From: Hahella sp.
GTDB taxonomy: Bacteria; Pseudomonadota; Gammaproteobacteria; Pseudomonadales; Oleiphilaceae
DNA length: 32,729 nt
Assembly: GCA_028280065.1 (NCBI GenBank)
Contig: JANQMN010000112.1
Location: 1 to 32,729 of the forward strand
Reading direction: 5' to 3'
Positions 15,850 through 24,757 of the stretch are shown here, one piece after another. Below the pieces are notes generated by a model. The model saw nothing but the letters and a program-made list of their open reading frames with translations. It was not told where the DNA came from and did no database searches. The position numbers were made by a program, and so were the translations under genes. The stretch's first letter is position 1; every line of letters begins with the position of its first letter.

Positions 15850-16724
15850 CTAATTTGATCGAATTGACTGGTTCATGTATTTGAAGAAGTCGCTATCCGG
15901 TTCCAGCACCAAAATATCGCCCTTGTTCGAAAAAGTTTCCTCATAGGCTTTAAGACTCCGGTAGAAGGAATAGAACTCCCGATCCTGGCTGTATGCTTCA
16001 GCATAGGTCTTTGCGGCAATAGCGTCTCCTTCACCTCGAATCTGTTCTGCTTCACGGAAGGCTTCCGCCTCTACTACGATCCGCTGTCGATCAGCGTCAG
16101 CGCGAATCCCTTCTGCCAATTCTTCACCTTTGGAACGATGTTCCTGCGCGATTTTAACCGCTCCGATTCCATCCTTTCGTATACCGAATCACTAACCTTT
16201 GTCGGCAAGTCGATGGCCCTGACACGGATATCGTTGATTTCAATACCGAATTCTTCTCTCGCTATGCGATCCAAGTTAGCGGTCAACTCTTCCATCAACT
16301 CTTCACGTTCGCCGGCCACCACTTCATGCATGGTGCGGCGACCAAATTGATCCCGCAAGCCGTTATCGATTCGGGATTCCAACAGTCCCCTGGCGCGAAT
16401 CTCGTCACCGGAAGTGGAGCGGTAGTAATCACCCACGTTGACAATTCGCCAGGTGGCGTAGGAATCCACATCCAAAGGTTTCTGCTCAACTGTTAAATAG
16501 CTTTTAGTGGGGAAGTCCATTACCAAAACCCGCACGTCAAACAGCTTTACCTCATCAATGAACGGCAGTTTAAAGTGCAGACCGGCTTCGATGTCCGTCT
16601 TCACCATCTCCCCAAACCGCAGCAATACTGCCCGGTGGGTTTCCGGAACGATATAAAGGGTCTGCATTGCCAGTAGAATTACTGCCAAGATAGCCCCGAT
16701 GGTTAAACCTAAACGCCCTCCCAT
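15850..16724 (-). pseudogene. hflC: HflC, membrane protease modulator, frameshifted as read
   Basis: HflC is an SPFH/prohibitin-type inner-membrane protein that forms the HflKC complex around the FtsH protease. The frame from ATG 16724 encodes a transmembrane helix and the SPFH domain through VYERMESERLK, then goes out of frame and stops at 16074. The expected continuation (AQEHRSKGEELAEG, ADADRQR, REAEQIRGEGDA, YAEAYSQDREFYSFYRSL) is in the next frame and ends at 15850. The whole span is 875 bp, one base short of 292 codons, so a single missing base restores it. The break is at the A-run of the minus strand (T-run 16152-16155 on the plus strand): one extra A would give RLKIAQEHRSKGEE. It could be a real mutation, a sequencing indel or, less likely, a -1 ribosomal slip. 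The ATG follows the hflK stop after 2 bp. Confidence 0.9.
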
Positions 16725-16726
16725 AG

Positions 16727-17887
16727 TTACCTCCTATTCCTGGCAAATGCTTCATTACGGCTACGGAAATCATTATCGCGATTGAATGTGGAATCCGCCT
16801 GCGAGCCAATCACCGGAGGACTCGCCCCCTGCGACTCGGCTAGGTTTCGCCGGGTGATCTGATCCAACGGCAGATACATGATATTGGAACCGTTATCTTG
16901 ATCCACCAGCAGCTTGGTAGAGTTGGACAGAACGCGCTGCATGGTATCCAGATACATCCTTTCGCGGGTAACTTCCGGTGCCAGTTGATAGACTGCCAAT
17001 ATGTCGTTAAAACGTTCGGTCTCACCTACTGCACGGCTAATGACCTCAGCTTTGTAGGCATTGGCTTCTTCGATAATCCGCTGAGCGCGACCGCGGGATT
17101 CCGGGACGACTTGGTTCCGATAGGCCTCGGCACGGTTGACCAATTTTTGCTCGTCTTCCTTCGCACGCTGGACTTCCTCAAATGCGGATTTTACCGCTTG
17201 CGGCGGTTGGGCGGCATTGATGTTGACCTTCTTAACATCGATACCCGAACCGTAGAAATCCATATACCGCTGCAGCCGTTCCTGCACGTTAATCGCCAGA
17301 ATCGCCCGGCCTTCAGTCAGTACCTGATCCATGAGCGTACCGCCCACCTCATGCCGCAGCGCACTGTCAATGGCGTAGTCCATGGTGATAGTGGGATCCC
17401 GCATGTTGAGCAAGTAGTCTCTCAGATCCCCGATGACAAATTGCACGACCAGATCGACATCGACGATATTCTCGTCCTCAGTCAACATGTGGCCCTTTTT
17501 CTTCTGATTGCGAACCGAAGTGACTTCTTCGATGAACACCTGATCAATGAGCGGTATCTTGAACTGCAGACCCGGCCCCTTGGTATCCAAGTATTGGCCC
17601 AACCGCAGGACCACGGCACGTTCTTTTTCGTCGATTCGATACATGGAATCCCAAATGATGAACCCCACCAGAACAACCAGGATTATGGCGATGACACCGC
17701 CAGCCGATCCTCCGCTGGAACTACTCGAACTGCCTCCACCGGACGATTTCCCGCCAAAAAGGCGATTAATTTTTTCCATCCCCTTCCGAATCACTTCATC
17801 CAAGTCCGGAGGGCCATCGTTGTTGTTGCGACGACCGGACCCCCAGGGATCCTGATCTTTGTTTCCGCCTGGTTCATTCCAAGCCAT
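16727..17887 (-). CDS. hflK: HflK, FtsH protease modulator subunit
   Basis: This 386-residue protein is the partner of HflC in the periplasmic-facing HflKC ring that regulates FtsH. The N-terminus has the typical MAWNEPGG opening, a Gly/Ser-rich linker (SSGGGSSSSSSGGS, about 48-61), one transmembrane helix (GVIAIILVVLVGFIIW) and an SPFH domain from about residue 85 (YRIDEKERAVVLRLG). Conserved QPPQAVKSAFEEVQRAKED and YRNQVVPESRGRAQRII follow, then an Asn/Arg-rich tail. It is complete, unlike its neighbour hflC. Confidence 0.97.
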   Translation of the reverse strand: MAWNEPGGNKDQDPWGSGRRNNNDGPPDLDEVIRKGMEKINRLFGGKSSGGGSSSSSSGGSAGGVIAIILVVLVGFIIWDSMYRIDEKERAVVLRLGQYLDTKGPGLQFKIPLIDQVFIEEVTSVRNQKKKGHMLTEDENIVDVDLVVQFVIGDLRDYLLNMRDPTITMDYAIDSALRHEVGGTLMDQVLTEGRAILAINVQERLQRYMDFYGSGIDVKKVNINAAQPPQAVKSAFEEVQRAKEDEQKLVNRAEAYRNQVVPESRGRAQRIIEEANAYKAEVISRAVGETERFNDILAVYQLAPEVTRERMYLDTMQRVLSNSTKLLVDQDNGSNIMYLPLDQITRRNLAESQGASPPVIGSQADSTFNRDNDFRSRNEAFARNRR

Positions 17888-17947
17888 GAGCTACCTCGTT
17901 CATTCAGGTTGGTTGGCCATGATTGTTTATAAATTCAATTGTGGCTA

Positions 17948-17976
17948 ATACTAGGGATCTGCAAGGCTAACGACAA
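17948..17976 (-). promoter_or_regulatory. Candidate promoter for hflK-hflC
   Basis: On the minus strand TTGTCG (17976-17971) and TAGTAT (17953-17948) are separated by 17 bases, each with 4 of 6 consensus matches. They lie in the 156-bp gap between hflX and hflK, which is otherwise AT-rich and empty. This could supply hflKC transcription independently of hfq. The evidence is weak. Confidence 0.3.
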
Positions 17977-18043
17977 GATATATAAACGGCATGTAATAGA
18001 TATTGGCATTAACCTTCGGAGAATCTTCCGCTAACGTATTCGC

Positions 18044-19336
18044 TTACATTGGTGCTAATAGCAAATCTTCAAGGGTTAACTGGTGTTTGGCTGCCAATTT
18101 CGCCCAATCGCTTTTCGGCATCCGCAAATGAATGCGAAAGCTACCGTCGTTAAGAACATTCTCGCTGACTACGGCTTCAGCCGCATACAATTGCGCCCGC
18201 ACATTGGCCATGGCCGGTGACAACTTCAGCCTGGTATCGAGCACGTCGTCTGCCAGCAGTTCTTCAATTGCCTGATACAGGACTTCCGTTCCCTCTCCGG
18301 TAACCGCTGAAACCCATACTTTTTCGGGTTTGCCCTCGGCGTTTCGCTCCAGGCGGGCATGCGACCCTTCCAAACGATCAATTTTGTTAAATACGAAAAG
18401 TTGCGGGAGTTGGTCTGCTTTTATCTCCTGCAGTACCGATTCGACCTGTTCGATATTACCCCGCCGTTCGGGGTCGCTGGCGTCGACGACATGCAGCAGC
18501 AAGCTGGCATTTAAGGTTTCTTCCAGCGTCGCTCGAAACGCATCCACCAGTTTATGCGGCAGGTGCCGGATGAAACCGACGGTGTCCGCGAGCACGACCG
18601 GTCCCACACCGCTTACCTGGATACGCCGCAAGGTAGGATCCAATGTGGCAAACAGCTGATCTGCCGCATAGACATCGGCAATAGTGAGGTGATTGAACAG
18701 GGTCGATTTACCGGCATTGGTATAGCCCACCAGAGAGACGGTCGGTACAGAGGCTTTTTTCCTTGATCGGCGGCCCTGATCTCGCTGTTTTCGCACCCGT
18801 TCCAAACGTTTTAGGATGGACTTGATTCGCCCCCGCAGAAGTCTTCGGTCAGTTTCGAGCTGGGTTTCACCGGGACCTCTAAGACCGATACCGCCTTTCT
18901 GACGCTCCAGGTGGGTCCAGCCCCGGACCAATCTGGTCGAGAGATGCTCAAGTTGCGCCAGTTCCACCTGCAATTTCCCCTCGTGGGTCCGGGCACGCTG
19001 GGCGAATATGTCGAGTATCAGGCCGGTCCGGTCAAGAACGCGGACTTCCAGAGCTTTTTCGAGGTTTCGCTCCTGGCTGGGGCTCAACGCGTGGTTGAAA
19101 AGCACGACTTCCGCCTCATTCGCCAGGACTGCCTGGCGAACTTCATCCAATTTGCCCGATCCGATAAAATAACGGGGACTTGGCTGGTTACGCGAACCGG
19201 TAACCAGCGAAACGGGATTCGCGCCGGCCGATAACGCTAATTCGGTAAACTCGCGGGGATCTTCACGATCTTTTTCATCGAGCATATCAAGATGAACGAG
19301 TACAGCCCGTTCACCGGATTTGGGACGTTCGAACAA
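18044..19336 (-). CDS. hflX: Ribosome-associated GTPase HflX
   Basis: This 430-residue GTPase of the Obg-HflX family splits stalled 70S ribosomes. The N-terminal nucleotide-binding domain contains YFIGSGKLDEVR and RVLDRTGLILDIFAQRA. The linker has the conserved GGIGLRGPGETQLETDRR (about 148-165). The G domain has G1 GYTNAGKS (204-211), G3 DTVGF (251-255) and G4 NKID (317-320). The start is TTG at 19336: GGAG lies 6 bases upstream, and the following FERPKSGERA aligns with the usual HflX N-terminus. It is downstream of hfq in the standard order. Confidence 0.96.
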   Translation of the reverse strand: MFERPKSGERAVLVHLDMLDEKDREDPREFTELALSAGANPVSLVTGSRNQPSPRYFIGSGKLDEVRQAVLANEAEVVLFNHALSPSQERNLEKALEVRVLDRTGLILDIFAQRARTHEGKLQVELAQLEHLSTRLVRGWTHLERQKGGIGLRGPGETQLETDRRLLRGRIKSILKRLERVRKQRDQGRRSRKKASVPTVSLVGYTNAGKSTLFNHLTIADVYAADQLFATLDPTLRRIQVSGVGPVVLADTVGFIRHLPHKLVDAFRATLEETLNASLLLHVVDASDPERRGNIEQVESVLQEIKADQLPQLFVFNKIDRLEGSHARLERNAEGKPEKVWVSAVTGEGTEVLYQAIEELLADDVLDTRLKLSPAMANVRAQLYAAEAVVSENVLNDGSFRIHLRMPKSDWAKLAAKHQLTLEDLLLAPM

Positions 19337-19480
19337 TACAGACTCCGGAACAACAAGTACAACAATGGCGTGGCGCCATCAATGGTGAAAGGAGGCGTTG
19401 AAAGGAAAATTGCAGACGATTAAAAAGCCCGGCATCCAAACGGCTACCGGACCTTAGCACAACGAAAGATTCCTGATTTC

Positions 19481-19732
19481 TCAGGCGTTTCCTACTTCGC
19501 CTTCCCCTTCTCCGGGTGCGGCGATTCTGACATTACGTGCAGGCACAACCGTAGATATGGCGTGCTTGTAGACCATCTGACTGACGGTATTTTTCAGCAG
19601 GATAACGAACTGATCAAACGATTCGATCTGGCCCTGCAGTTTGATTCCGTTTACTAAAAAGATGGAAACAGGAATGCGCTCTTTCCTTAACGCGTTTAAA
19701 TAAGGGTCTTGTAAAGATTGCCCTTTTGACAT
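19481..19732 (-). CDS. hfq: RNA chaperone Hfq
   Basis: This 83-residue Sm-like protein forms the hexameric ring that pairs small RNAs with mRNAs. Sm1 ([20 protein letters not shown]) and Sm2 ([13 protein letters not shown], with the YKH motif) are intact. The C-terminal tail is short ([14 protein letters not shown]), as in Pseudomonas-type Hfq. GGAG lies 7 bases before the ATG. It lies between miaA and hflX, and the 278-bp upstream gap probably carries its own promoters in addition to any readthrough from miaA. Confidence 0.99.
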   Translation of the reverse strand: MSKGQSLQDPYLNALRKERIPVSIFLVNGIKLQGQIESFDQFVILLKNTVSQMVYKHAISTVVPARNVRIAAPGEGEGEVGNA

Positions 19733-19768
19733 CGGTATTCTCCTGACAAATTTTAATTATTAATGCGC

Positions 19769-19784
19769 GTCTCAAATTTAAGAC
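19769..19784. promoter_or_regulatory. Imperfect palindrome in the hfq 5' region
   Basis: GTCTCAAATTTAAGAC matches its own reverse complement at 14 of 16 positions and lies 37 bp upstream of the hfq ATG. A second inverted repeat, CTATAC (19815-19820) and GTATAG (19828-19833), lies upstream and includes a TATACT -10-like hexamer on the minus strand. They may be operator or leader-RNA structures. Function is not known. Confidence 0.4.
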
Positions 19785-20010
19785 ACAAATTGTATCCCGC
19801 TTACTGGTGCATCACTATACGAAAAAAGTATAGCCGAGTATCTGGCAGACGTGCACGGAAGTGCCGCAATCTTTACTCAGCACGAAATTTGAAATCACAT
19901 TATGGATAGAGTTTGCGGAAGTTTACGACAGCGAAAGGACTACGGACAATAAATTTTTCGCCATGTGCGCACAAATACCTAGCCAAATTACGCATAAGAC
20001 ATTGATAAAT

Positions 20011-20988
20011 CTAACCGAATTGGCTTTTTATCATTTCCATGGCCTGTTCCGGCGTTTTGGAATCTTCCGTGCTTAACCACTGCAGCGCCGGCCAAGACCG
20101 CAACCAAGTCATTTGGCGTTTCGCCAACTGGCGGGTAGCCGCCTGACCGCGTTCGCGCATTTCCTCATAGCTGAATCCACCTGCGAGATAGTGCCATACC
20201 TGGCGATAACCGACCGCTCTAATCGACGGCAAATCGATCCCCAGATCACCACGTTGGTATAATTCCTCCACTTCTGCCACGAAACCCTCCGAAAGCATAG
20301 TGTCAAAACGCTGATTTATGCGTCGATACAGGCTTTCTCTGGACGCCGGCGCAATAGCCAACGACAAAGCGTGATAAGGCAAGCGCTGACGGGACGCCCT
20401 ATTCCAATCCGTTTGACCTTGCAACTCCTGCAGCCCCCAATAATCGGAAAAAGGCTTACCCGTTGCCATGCAGACTTCCAGAGCCCGCTGAATTCTTTGC
20501 CGGTTATTCGGATGAATTTTGCTGGCAGCCAAAGGATCAAGCTCAGCTAGTTTTGCATGCATGGCTGGCCAGCCCGACTCCTCGGCCTGGCTGACGATTT
20601 GCCTGCGCAACTCCGGATCGGCACTCGGCAGGTCGGCAATACCGAGCATTAACGCCCGGTAATACATCATGGTCCCCCCCACCAGCAGCGGTATCCGGTC
20701 GCGCTTGACTGCGGCATGCATCGCAGCCAGTGCATCGTCATGGAAGTCTGCGGCCGAATAGGGTTCTCCGGGATCATTAAGATCAATCAGTCGATGGGGA
20801 TATTTCGCCAAAGTTTCCAGGTCCGGTTTGGCGGTTCCAATATCCATCCCCTTATAGACCATGACCGAATCGACACTGATGATATCGCAGGGCAATTGAT
20901 CCGCGATTCGCATCGCCAGATCGGTTTTCCCTGACGCCGTAGGCCCCATTAGCAGTATGGCCGGAGGCAGGTTTGCCTGTTCTGACAC
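20011..20988 (-). CDS. miaA: tRNA dimethylallyltransferase
   Basis: This 325-residue enzyme transfers a dimethylallyl group to A37 of tRNAs reading UNN codons (i6A). The P-loop MGPTASGKTDLA is near residues 14-25, followed by DIISVDSVMVYKGMDIGTAKP, HRLIDLNDPGEPYSAADF and LVGGTMMYYRAL. The C-terminal AVGYRQVWHYL and ATRQLAKRQMTWLR are also present. I chose the GTG at 20988, which overlaps the mutL stop (TAGTG) with GGGGA just upstream. A longer frame from 21063 would overlap mutL by 76 bp and add residues that family members lack. Translational coupling to mutL is likely. Confidence 0.97.
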   Translation of the reverse strand: MSEQANLPPAILLMGPTASGKTDLAMRIADQLPCDIISVDSVMVYKGMDIGTAKPDLETLAKYPHRLIDLNDPGEPYSAADFHDDALAAMHAAVKRDRIPLLVGGTMMYYRALMLGIADLPSADPELRRQIVSQAEESGWPAMHAKLAELDPLAASKIHPNNRQRIQRALEVCMATGKPFSDYWGLQELQGQTDWNRASRQRLPYHALSLAIAPASRESLYRRINQRFDTMLSEGFVAEVEELYQRGDLGIDLPSIRAVGYRQVWHYLAGGFSYEEMRERGQAATRQLAKRQMTWLRSWPALQWLSTEDSKTPEQAMEMIKSQFG

Positions 20989-22838
20989 TATCGTCCCCGC
21001 AAAAACAGCTTGTCCAAATCGGCCATGCCTAACTGGGTCCAGGTCGGCCGGCCGTGATTGCATTGGCCACTACGTTCAGTAACTTCCATTTCCCTGAGCA
21101 AGGCATTCATTTCCTGCAGGGATAGCTGCCGATTTGCCCGCACAGCGCCGTGACAGGCCATGGTACCCAGGAGACTGTTGATTTGTTCCTCGACCCGACG
21201 GGTATTACCATGGGCGATCAGGTCGGCAATAACGTCTCTGACCAAGCCTTCGATATTACTTTTCTTCAGCAATGCCGGCACCTGGCGGACGATCACAGAT
21301 TCACTGCTGACCACAGCGCAGTCGATTCCCACCTTTGACAGGCTATCGGCATGTTGATCCACGGTTTGCGCTTCGCGGTGACTGACCGCCAAGCTGATAG
21401 GCACCAACAGTGGCTGTTGGGTGACCTTGCCGTCGGCCAGCGCAATTTTCATTTTTTCATAAACGATGCGTTCATGAGCTGCATGCATATCGACAATCAC
21501 CAATCCCTGAACGTTTTGCGCCAAGACATAGATGCCATGTAACTGGGCTATGGCATAGCCCAGAGGGTGGTCTTCTTCAGACTGCGCAAAGCCTGGCACT
21601 GCCTCCGGGGCAGCAGACCAGTTTGATGGTACGGTACTTAGTGCGGCACGCGATAGTGGCGCAGTTATTTCTGGCGTGTTTTCAGCAGGTTCGGGCGCCG
21701 GATGCAAAGCCGCATAGCCCGCAAGCTGATCGCTAACTTGCTGGCCAAGGGGCAATCTATCCTGGGTTGCCCATAAAGGTCTCGCCGCTGAACCAGCGGC
21801 CTCCCGAACGGCAGATTCTGCCGTTTGCGGTTCCGGTTTCACCTCGGCCAGCGCCCGATGCAAACTTCGAAACAAGAAGTCATGCACCATGCGGCCTTCC
21901 CGAAATCTAACCTCATGTTTGGTCGGATGGACATTCACGTCTACAGTCGCCGGGTCCACTTCCAAATACAGGACAAAGGCCGGATGCCGACCATGGTAAA
22001 GCACATCCTGATAGGCCTGGCGGATGGCGTGGGCCACCAGCCTGTCCCGAATCACCCGGCCGTTGACGAAAAAATACTGCAAGTCCGCCTGACTTCGGGA
22101 AAATGTCGGCTTCGCCACCCAGCCATGCAAACATAGCCCCGAGCCTCCGGCATTTATCTCCACTAAACTTTCTAAAAAAGCTTTGCCGCATAGCTGGCCA
22201 ATGCGCCGCTGGCGATCCGCTGGCTGTTCGGCCGCGATTAGCCGGTGCACGACTTTGCCATTATGGCTCAGATTGAAACTTACCGAGGGTCTGGCTAGGG
22301 CCTGGCGGGTAATAGTTTCCTCGATATGGCCAAACTCGGTTTTTTCCGTGCGTAAGAATTTACGTCTTGCCGGTGTGTTGTAGAACAAATCCCGTACTTC
22401 GACGGTAGTCCCGGCATTATGCGGAGCGGGCGCAAGCCCGGGCTGCATATCGCGGCCTTCCACCTCGACCTTCCAGCCTTGCTCCTGGTCCGCCGTTTTA
22501 GAGGTCAAACTGAGCCTTGACACGGAACTGACACTGGCCAAGGCTTCGCCCCGGAAACCCAGCGTCGCCACCGCTTCCAGGTCTTCCAGGTCGCTGATTT
22601 TACTCGTTGCGTGGCGGGCCAAAGCTAAAGCCAAATCTTGCTTGGCAATACCCTGACCGTTATCCCGCACCCTTATGCACTTAATGCCACCGCTTTCGAT
22701 ATCGACATCGATACGGCTAGCTCCGGCATCCAAGGCATTTTCAACCAGTTCCTTAACGACTGATGCGGGCCGCTCGACCACTTCTCCGGCAGCGATTTGG
22801 TTACTAAGGCGAGGGGGGAGTAACTGAATAGCGGGCAT
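20988..22838 (-). CDS. mutL: DNA mismatch repair protein MutL, with nuclease motif
   Basis: This 616-residue protein couples MutS mismatch recognition to downstream repair. The N-terminal GHKL ATPase has [20 protein letters not shown] with catalytic Glu33, DNGQGI (59-64), HATSKI and TLGFRGEAL (92-100). A disordered Ala/Pro-rich linker spans about 330-425. The C-terminal domain has [12 protein letters not shown] (450-461), fitting the DQHA(X)2E(X)4E endonuclease motif, plus [16 protein letters not shown] and a final FLR. This suggests a nuclease-type MutL rather than the MutH-dependent E. coli type. The ATG at 22838 has GGAG 4 bases upstream and matches the family N-terminus; a frame from 22868 is longer by 10 residues. 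Confidence 0.97.
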   Translation of the reverse strand: MPAIQLLPPRLSNQIAAGEVVERPASVVKELVENALDAGASRIDVDIESGGIKCIRVRDNGQGIAKQDLALALARHATSKISDLEDLEAVATLGFRGEALASVSSVSRLSLTSKTADQEQGWKVEVEGRDMQPGLAPAPHNAGTTVEVRDLFYNTPARRKFLRTEKTEFGHIEETITRQALARPSVSFNLSHNGKVVHRLIAAEQPADRQRRIGQLCGKAFLESLVEINAGGSGLCLHGWVAKPTFSRSQADLQYFFVNGRVIRDRLVAHAIRQAYQDVLYHGRHPAFVLYLEVDPATVDVNVHPTKHEVRFREGRMVHDFLFRSLHRALAEVKPEPQTAESAVREAAGSAARPLWATQDRLPLGQQVSDQLAGYAALHPAPEPAENTPEITAPLSRAALSTVPSNWSAAPEAVPGFAQSEEDHPLGYAIAQLHGIYVLAQNVQGLVIVDMHAAHERIVYEKMKIALADGKVTQQPLLVPISLAVSHREAQTVDQHADSLSKVGIDCAVVSSESVIVRQVPALLKKSNIEGLVRDVIADLIAHGNTRRVEEQINSLLGTMACHGAVRANRQLSLQEMNALLREMEVTERSGQCNHGRPTWTQLGMADLDKLFLRGR

Positions 22839-22932
22839 AATGCTCCAGGCCAAGTATGCTGATGACAAACCGAGCCCGCCATGTTACCAAAAATGCTTTC
22901 CGTGAAGATAGCCGGGAACGCTATGGGTAGAT

Positions 22933-24258
22933 TCAGGAGGTCGGTATCTTGATGACCTGGCCGATTTTTACCACGTCGTTCTTAAGACCGTTGAAGCTCT
23001 TCAGCCGCCGGGTGGATATTTTATTTTCCTTGGCGATTTCACTTAGTGTATCGCCCCGCCGAATCACATGGGTCATGCCTTGTTCAGTGAGCTTTTGCTG
23101 TTTTTTCCAGGCCATCAGCGTACCGGGGGGCGGCTCCTCGGTAAAATACTTTTGCAGCCCCCGGTAAATAGAGCGCGCAATTTTCCGCTGATACTTTTTG
23201 GTATTCAGGCGATTCGCCTCCACCGGATTCGAGATAAATCCGGTCTCCACCAGAATAGAGGGAATATCGGGGGACTTCAGCACGACAAACCCTGCCTGTT
23301 CCACCCGTCGTTTGTGAAGCTTGGATACCCGCCCCATGGAGTTGAGCACCTGGGTGCCGACATTCAAGCTCGCTTTCATGCTTGCTGTCATGGACAAATC
23401 CAGGAGCACACCTGCCAACACATCATCTTTGTCGTCCAGGCTGACACTCCCGACACCACCGATCAGATCGGAAGAGTTTTCCTTCGCCGCTAGCCAGCGC
23501 GCCGTTTCACTGGTTGCCCCGCGCTTGGACAAGGCGAATACAGATACGCCGTTGGCGGCAGGACTCTTAAATGCATCGGCATGGATACTCACGAACAAAT
23601 CGGCATTGTGGTCGCGGGCAATCTTGGTCCGCTGTCTTAAACGAACAAAATAGTCCCCGGTGCGGGTCAGCCGCGCACCAAACCCCTGTTCGTTTTTCAG
23701 CAAGTGCTGTAACTCCCGCGAAATTGCCAGCACCACATCCTTTTCTCGGACGCCTCTGGGACCTAATGCGCCCGGATCTTCGCCGCCATGCCCGGGGTCG
23801 ACCATCACTAAAATATCCCGTTTCAAGGCCTGGGCGTCGGCCTTTTTGGTAGCTGCAGGCTTTTTGCCGGCCTTGTTGTAGAGATCCAATACCAGACGGT
23901 GGCCATATTTCTCATTAGGCTGCAAAACGAAGCTCTTAGGGTTCACTTTGCCGCTTAAATCCAGTACCACGCGCAAATCATCCTGGTTACGCCGGGCACT
24001 GCGTATCTTTTGAATAGGACTTCCGGCGAGTTTGATGTCACCCAGTTCGGTATTCAACGCGGTGTGCAACAGGTCGATTACGATTCGATCGGGCCCAGCC
24101 AGGGAAAATACCTTGTGCTCCACCGGTTCGGAGAGGTCAAAAACCAGGCGAGTATGATCGGGTGCAGGCCAAATCCGAACATTGCCGATAGATCCGGCAA
24201 AAGCTATCTGAGCAAAACAGCAGCTCAAAACTCCCAGCCATGACAGCCACATTCTCAT
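22933..24258 (-). CDS. amiB: N-acetylmuramoyl-L-alanine amidase (AMIN, Amidase_3, LysM)
   Basis: This 441-residue periplasmic enzyme cleaves the amide bond between MurNAc and the stem peptide, splitting septal peptidoglycan. A signal peptide (MRMWLSWLGV...IAFAG) is followed by an AMIN domain (about 23-125), then the zinc amidase domain with VDPGHGGEDPGALG, REKDVVLAI, SIHADAF and ILVETGFISNPVEA (catalytic Glu). A C-terminal LysM (HVIRRGDTLSEIAKENKI to IGQVIKIP) binds glycan. The ATG at 24258 is preferred: AGGAG lies 10 bases upstream, whereas the TTG at 24267 is too close to it. Position between tsaE and mutL matches E. coli and Pseudomonas amiB. Confidence 0.95.
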   Translation of the reverse strand: MRMWLSWLGVLSCCFAQIAFAGSIGNVRIWPAPDHTRLVFDLSEPVEHKVFSLAGPDRIVIDLLHTALNTELGDIKLAGSPIQKIRSARRNQDDLRVVLDLSGKVNPKSFVLQPNEKYGHRLVLDLYNKAGKKPAATKKADAQALKRDILVMVDPGHGGEDPGALGPRGVREKDVVLAISRELQHLLKNEQGFGARLTRTGDYFVRLRQRTKIARDHNADLFVSIHADAFKSPAANGVSVFALSKRGATSETARWLAAKENSSDLIGGVGSVSLDDKDDVLAGVLLDLSMTASMKASLNVGTQVLNSMGRVSKLHKRRVEQAGFVVLKSPDIPSILVETGFISNPVEANRLNTKKYQRKIARSIYRGLQKYFTEEPPPGTLMAWKKQQKLTEQGMTHVIRRGDTLSEIAKENKISTRRLKSFNGLKNDVVKIGQVIKIPTS

Positions 24259-24271
24259 CGTGCACAAACTC

Positions 24272-24757
24272 CTAATCCAGCGCCTGTTCTGCGGCCAGCG
24301 TTGACAGACGATTCATTAGCTCAACTTTGTCGGCCATTAGAATGGCCTTGCGGCCAGTACCAACGACTTGCAACCGCACAGTTAAGTCGGGCGAAGGCAG
24401 CAACTCAGCTCCCCGTTCAGGCCATTCGATCAAACATATCGCTCGTTCGTGAAAGTAATCTCGAATTCCCAGATATTCCAACTCTTCCGGGTCCGCCAAC
24501 CGATACAGGTCAAAATGAAAAACACTAAAACTCCCCAGTGCATAGGGTTCCACCAAGGTATAAGTCGGACTCTTAACATTGCCTGAATGTCCTAGACCAT
24601 GCAGAATGGCCCGGGTCAAGGTCGTCTTGCCCGCACCAAGCTGTCCGGTCAGGAACACGACACTCGGCAGGGGCAACAGAGTAGCCAGCGCTTTTCCCAA
24701 GCCCGCTGTCGCCGTTTCATCAGGCAATGCGATTTGGACATCCTCGGCGGCACTCAT
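24272..24757 (-). CDS. tsaE: tRNA threonylcarbamoyladenosine synthesis ATPase TsaE
   Basis: This 161-residue ATPase works with TsaB, TsaC and TsaD to install t6A at position 37 of ANN-decoding tRNAs. The Walker A motif is GQLGAGKTTLTR, followed by VKSPTYTLVEPY, FHFDLYRLADPEELEYLG and LIEWPERG, all family signatures. Its ATG overlaps the nnr stop codon (ATGA), implying translational coupling. amiB starts 13 bp downstream. Confidence 0.97.
   Translation of the reverse strand: MSAAEDVQIALPDETATAGLGKALATLLPLPSVVFLTGQLGAGKTTLTRAILHGLGHSGNVKSPTYTLVEPYALGSFSVFHFDLYRLADPEELEYLGIRDYFHERAICLIEWPERGAELLPSPDLTVRLQVVGTGRKAILMADKVELMNRLSTLAAEQALD

Noticed and set aside
15850-16119. Separate small gene encoding the C-terminal part of HflC
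   Set aside because: Its sequence is the expected continuation of hflC, and one base restores the frame, so it is part of the frameshifted gene and not an independent gene.
16149-16160. Programmed -1 frameshift site in hflC
   Set aside because: AAA-to-AAA slippage is possible, but the P-site codon TTA would re-pair poorly on GTT, and hflC is not known to use frameshifting. A mutation or sequence error is simpler.
16898-17932. 344-codon plus-strand open frame
   Set aside because: It lies entirely antisense to the intact hflK gene, has no family resemblance and is explained as a shadow of hflK codon use.
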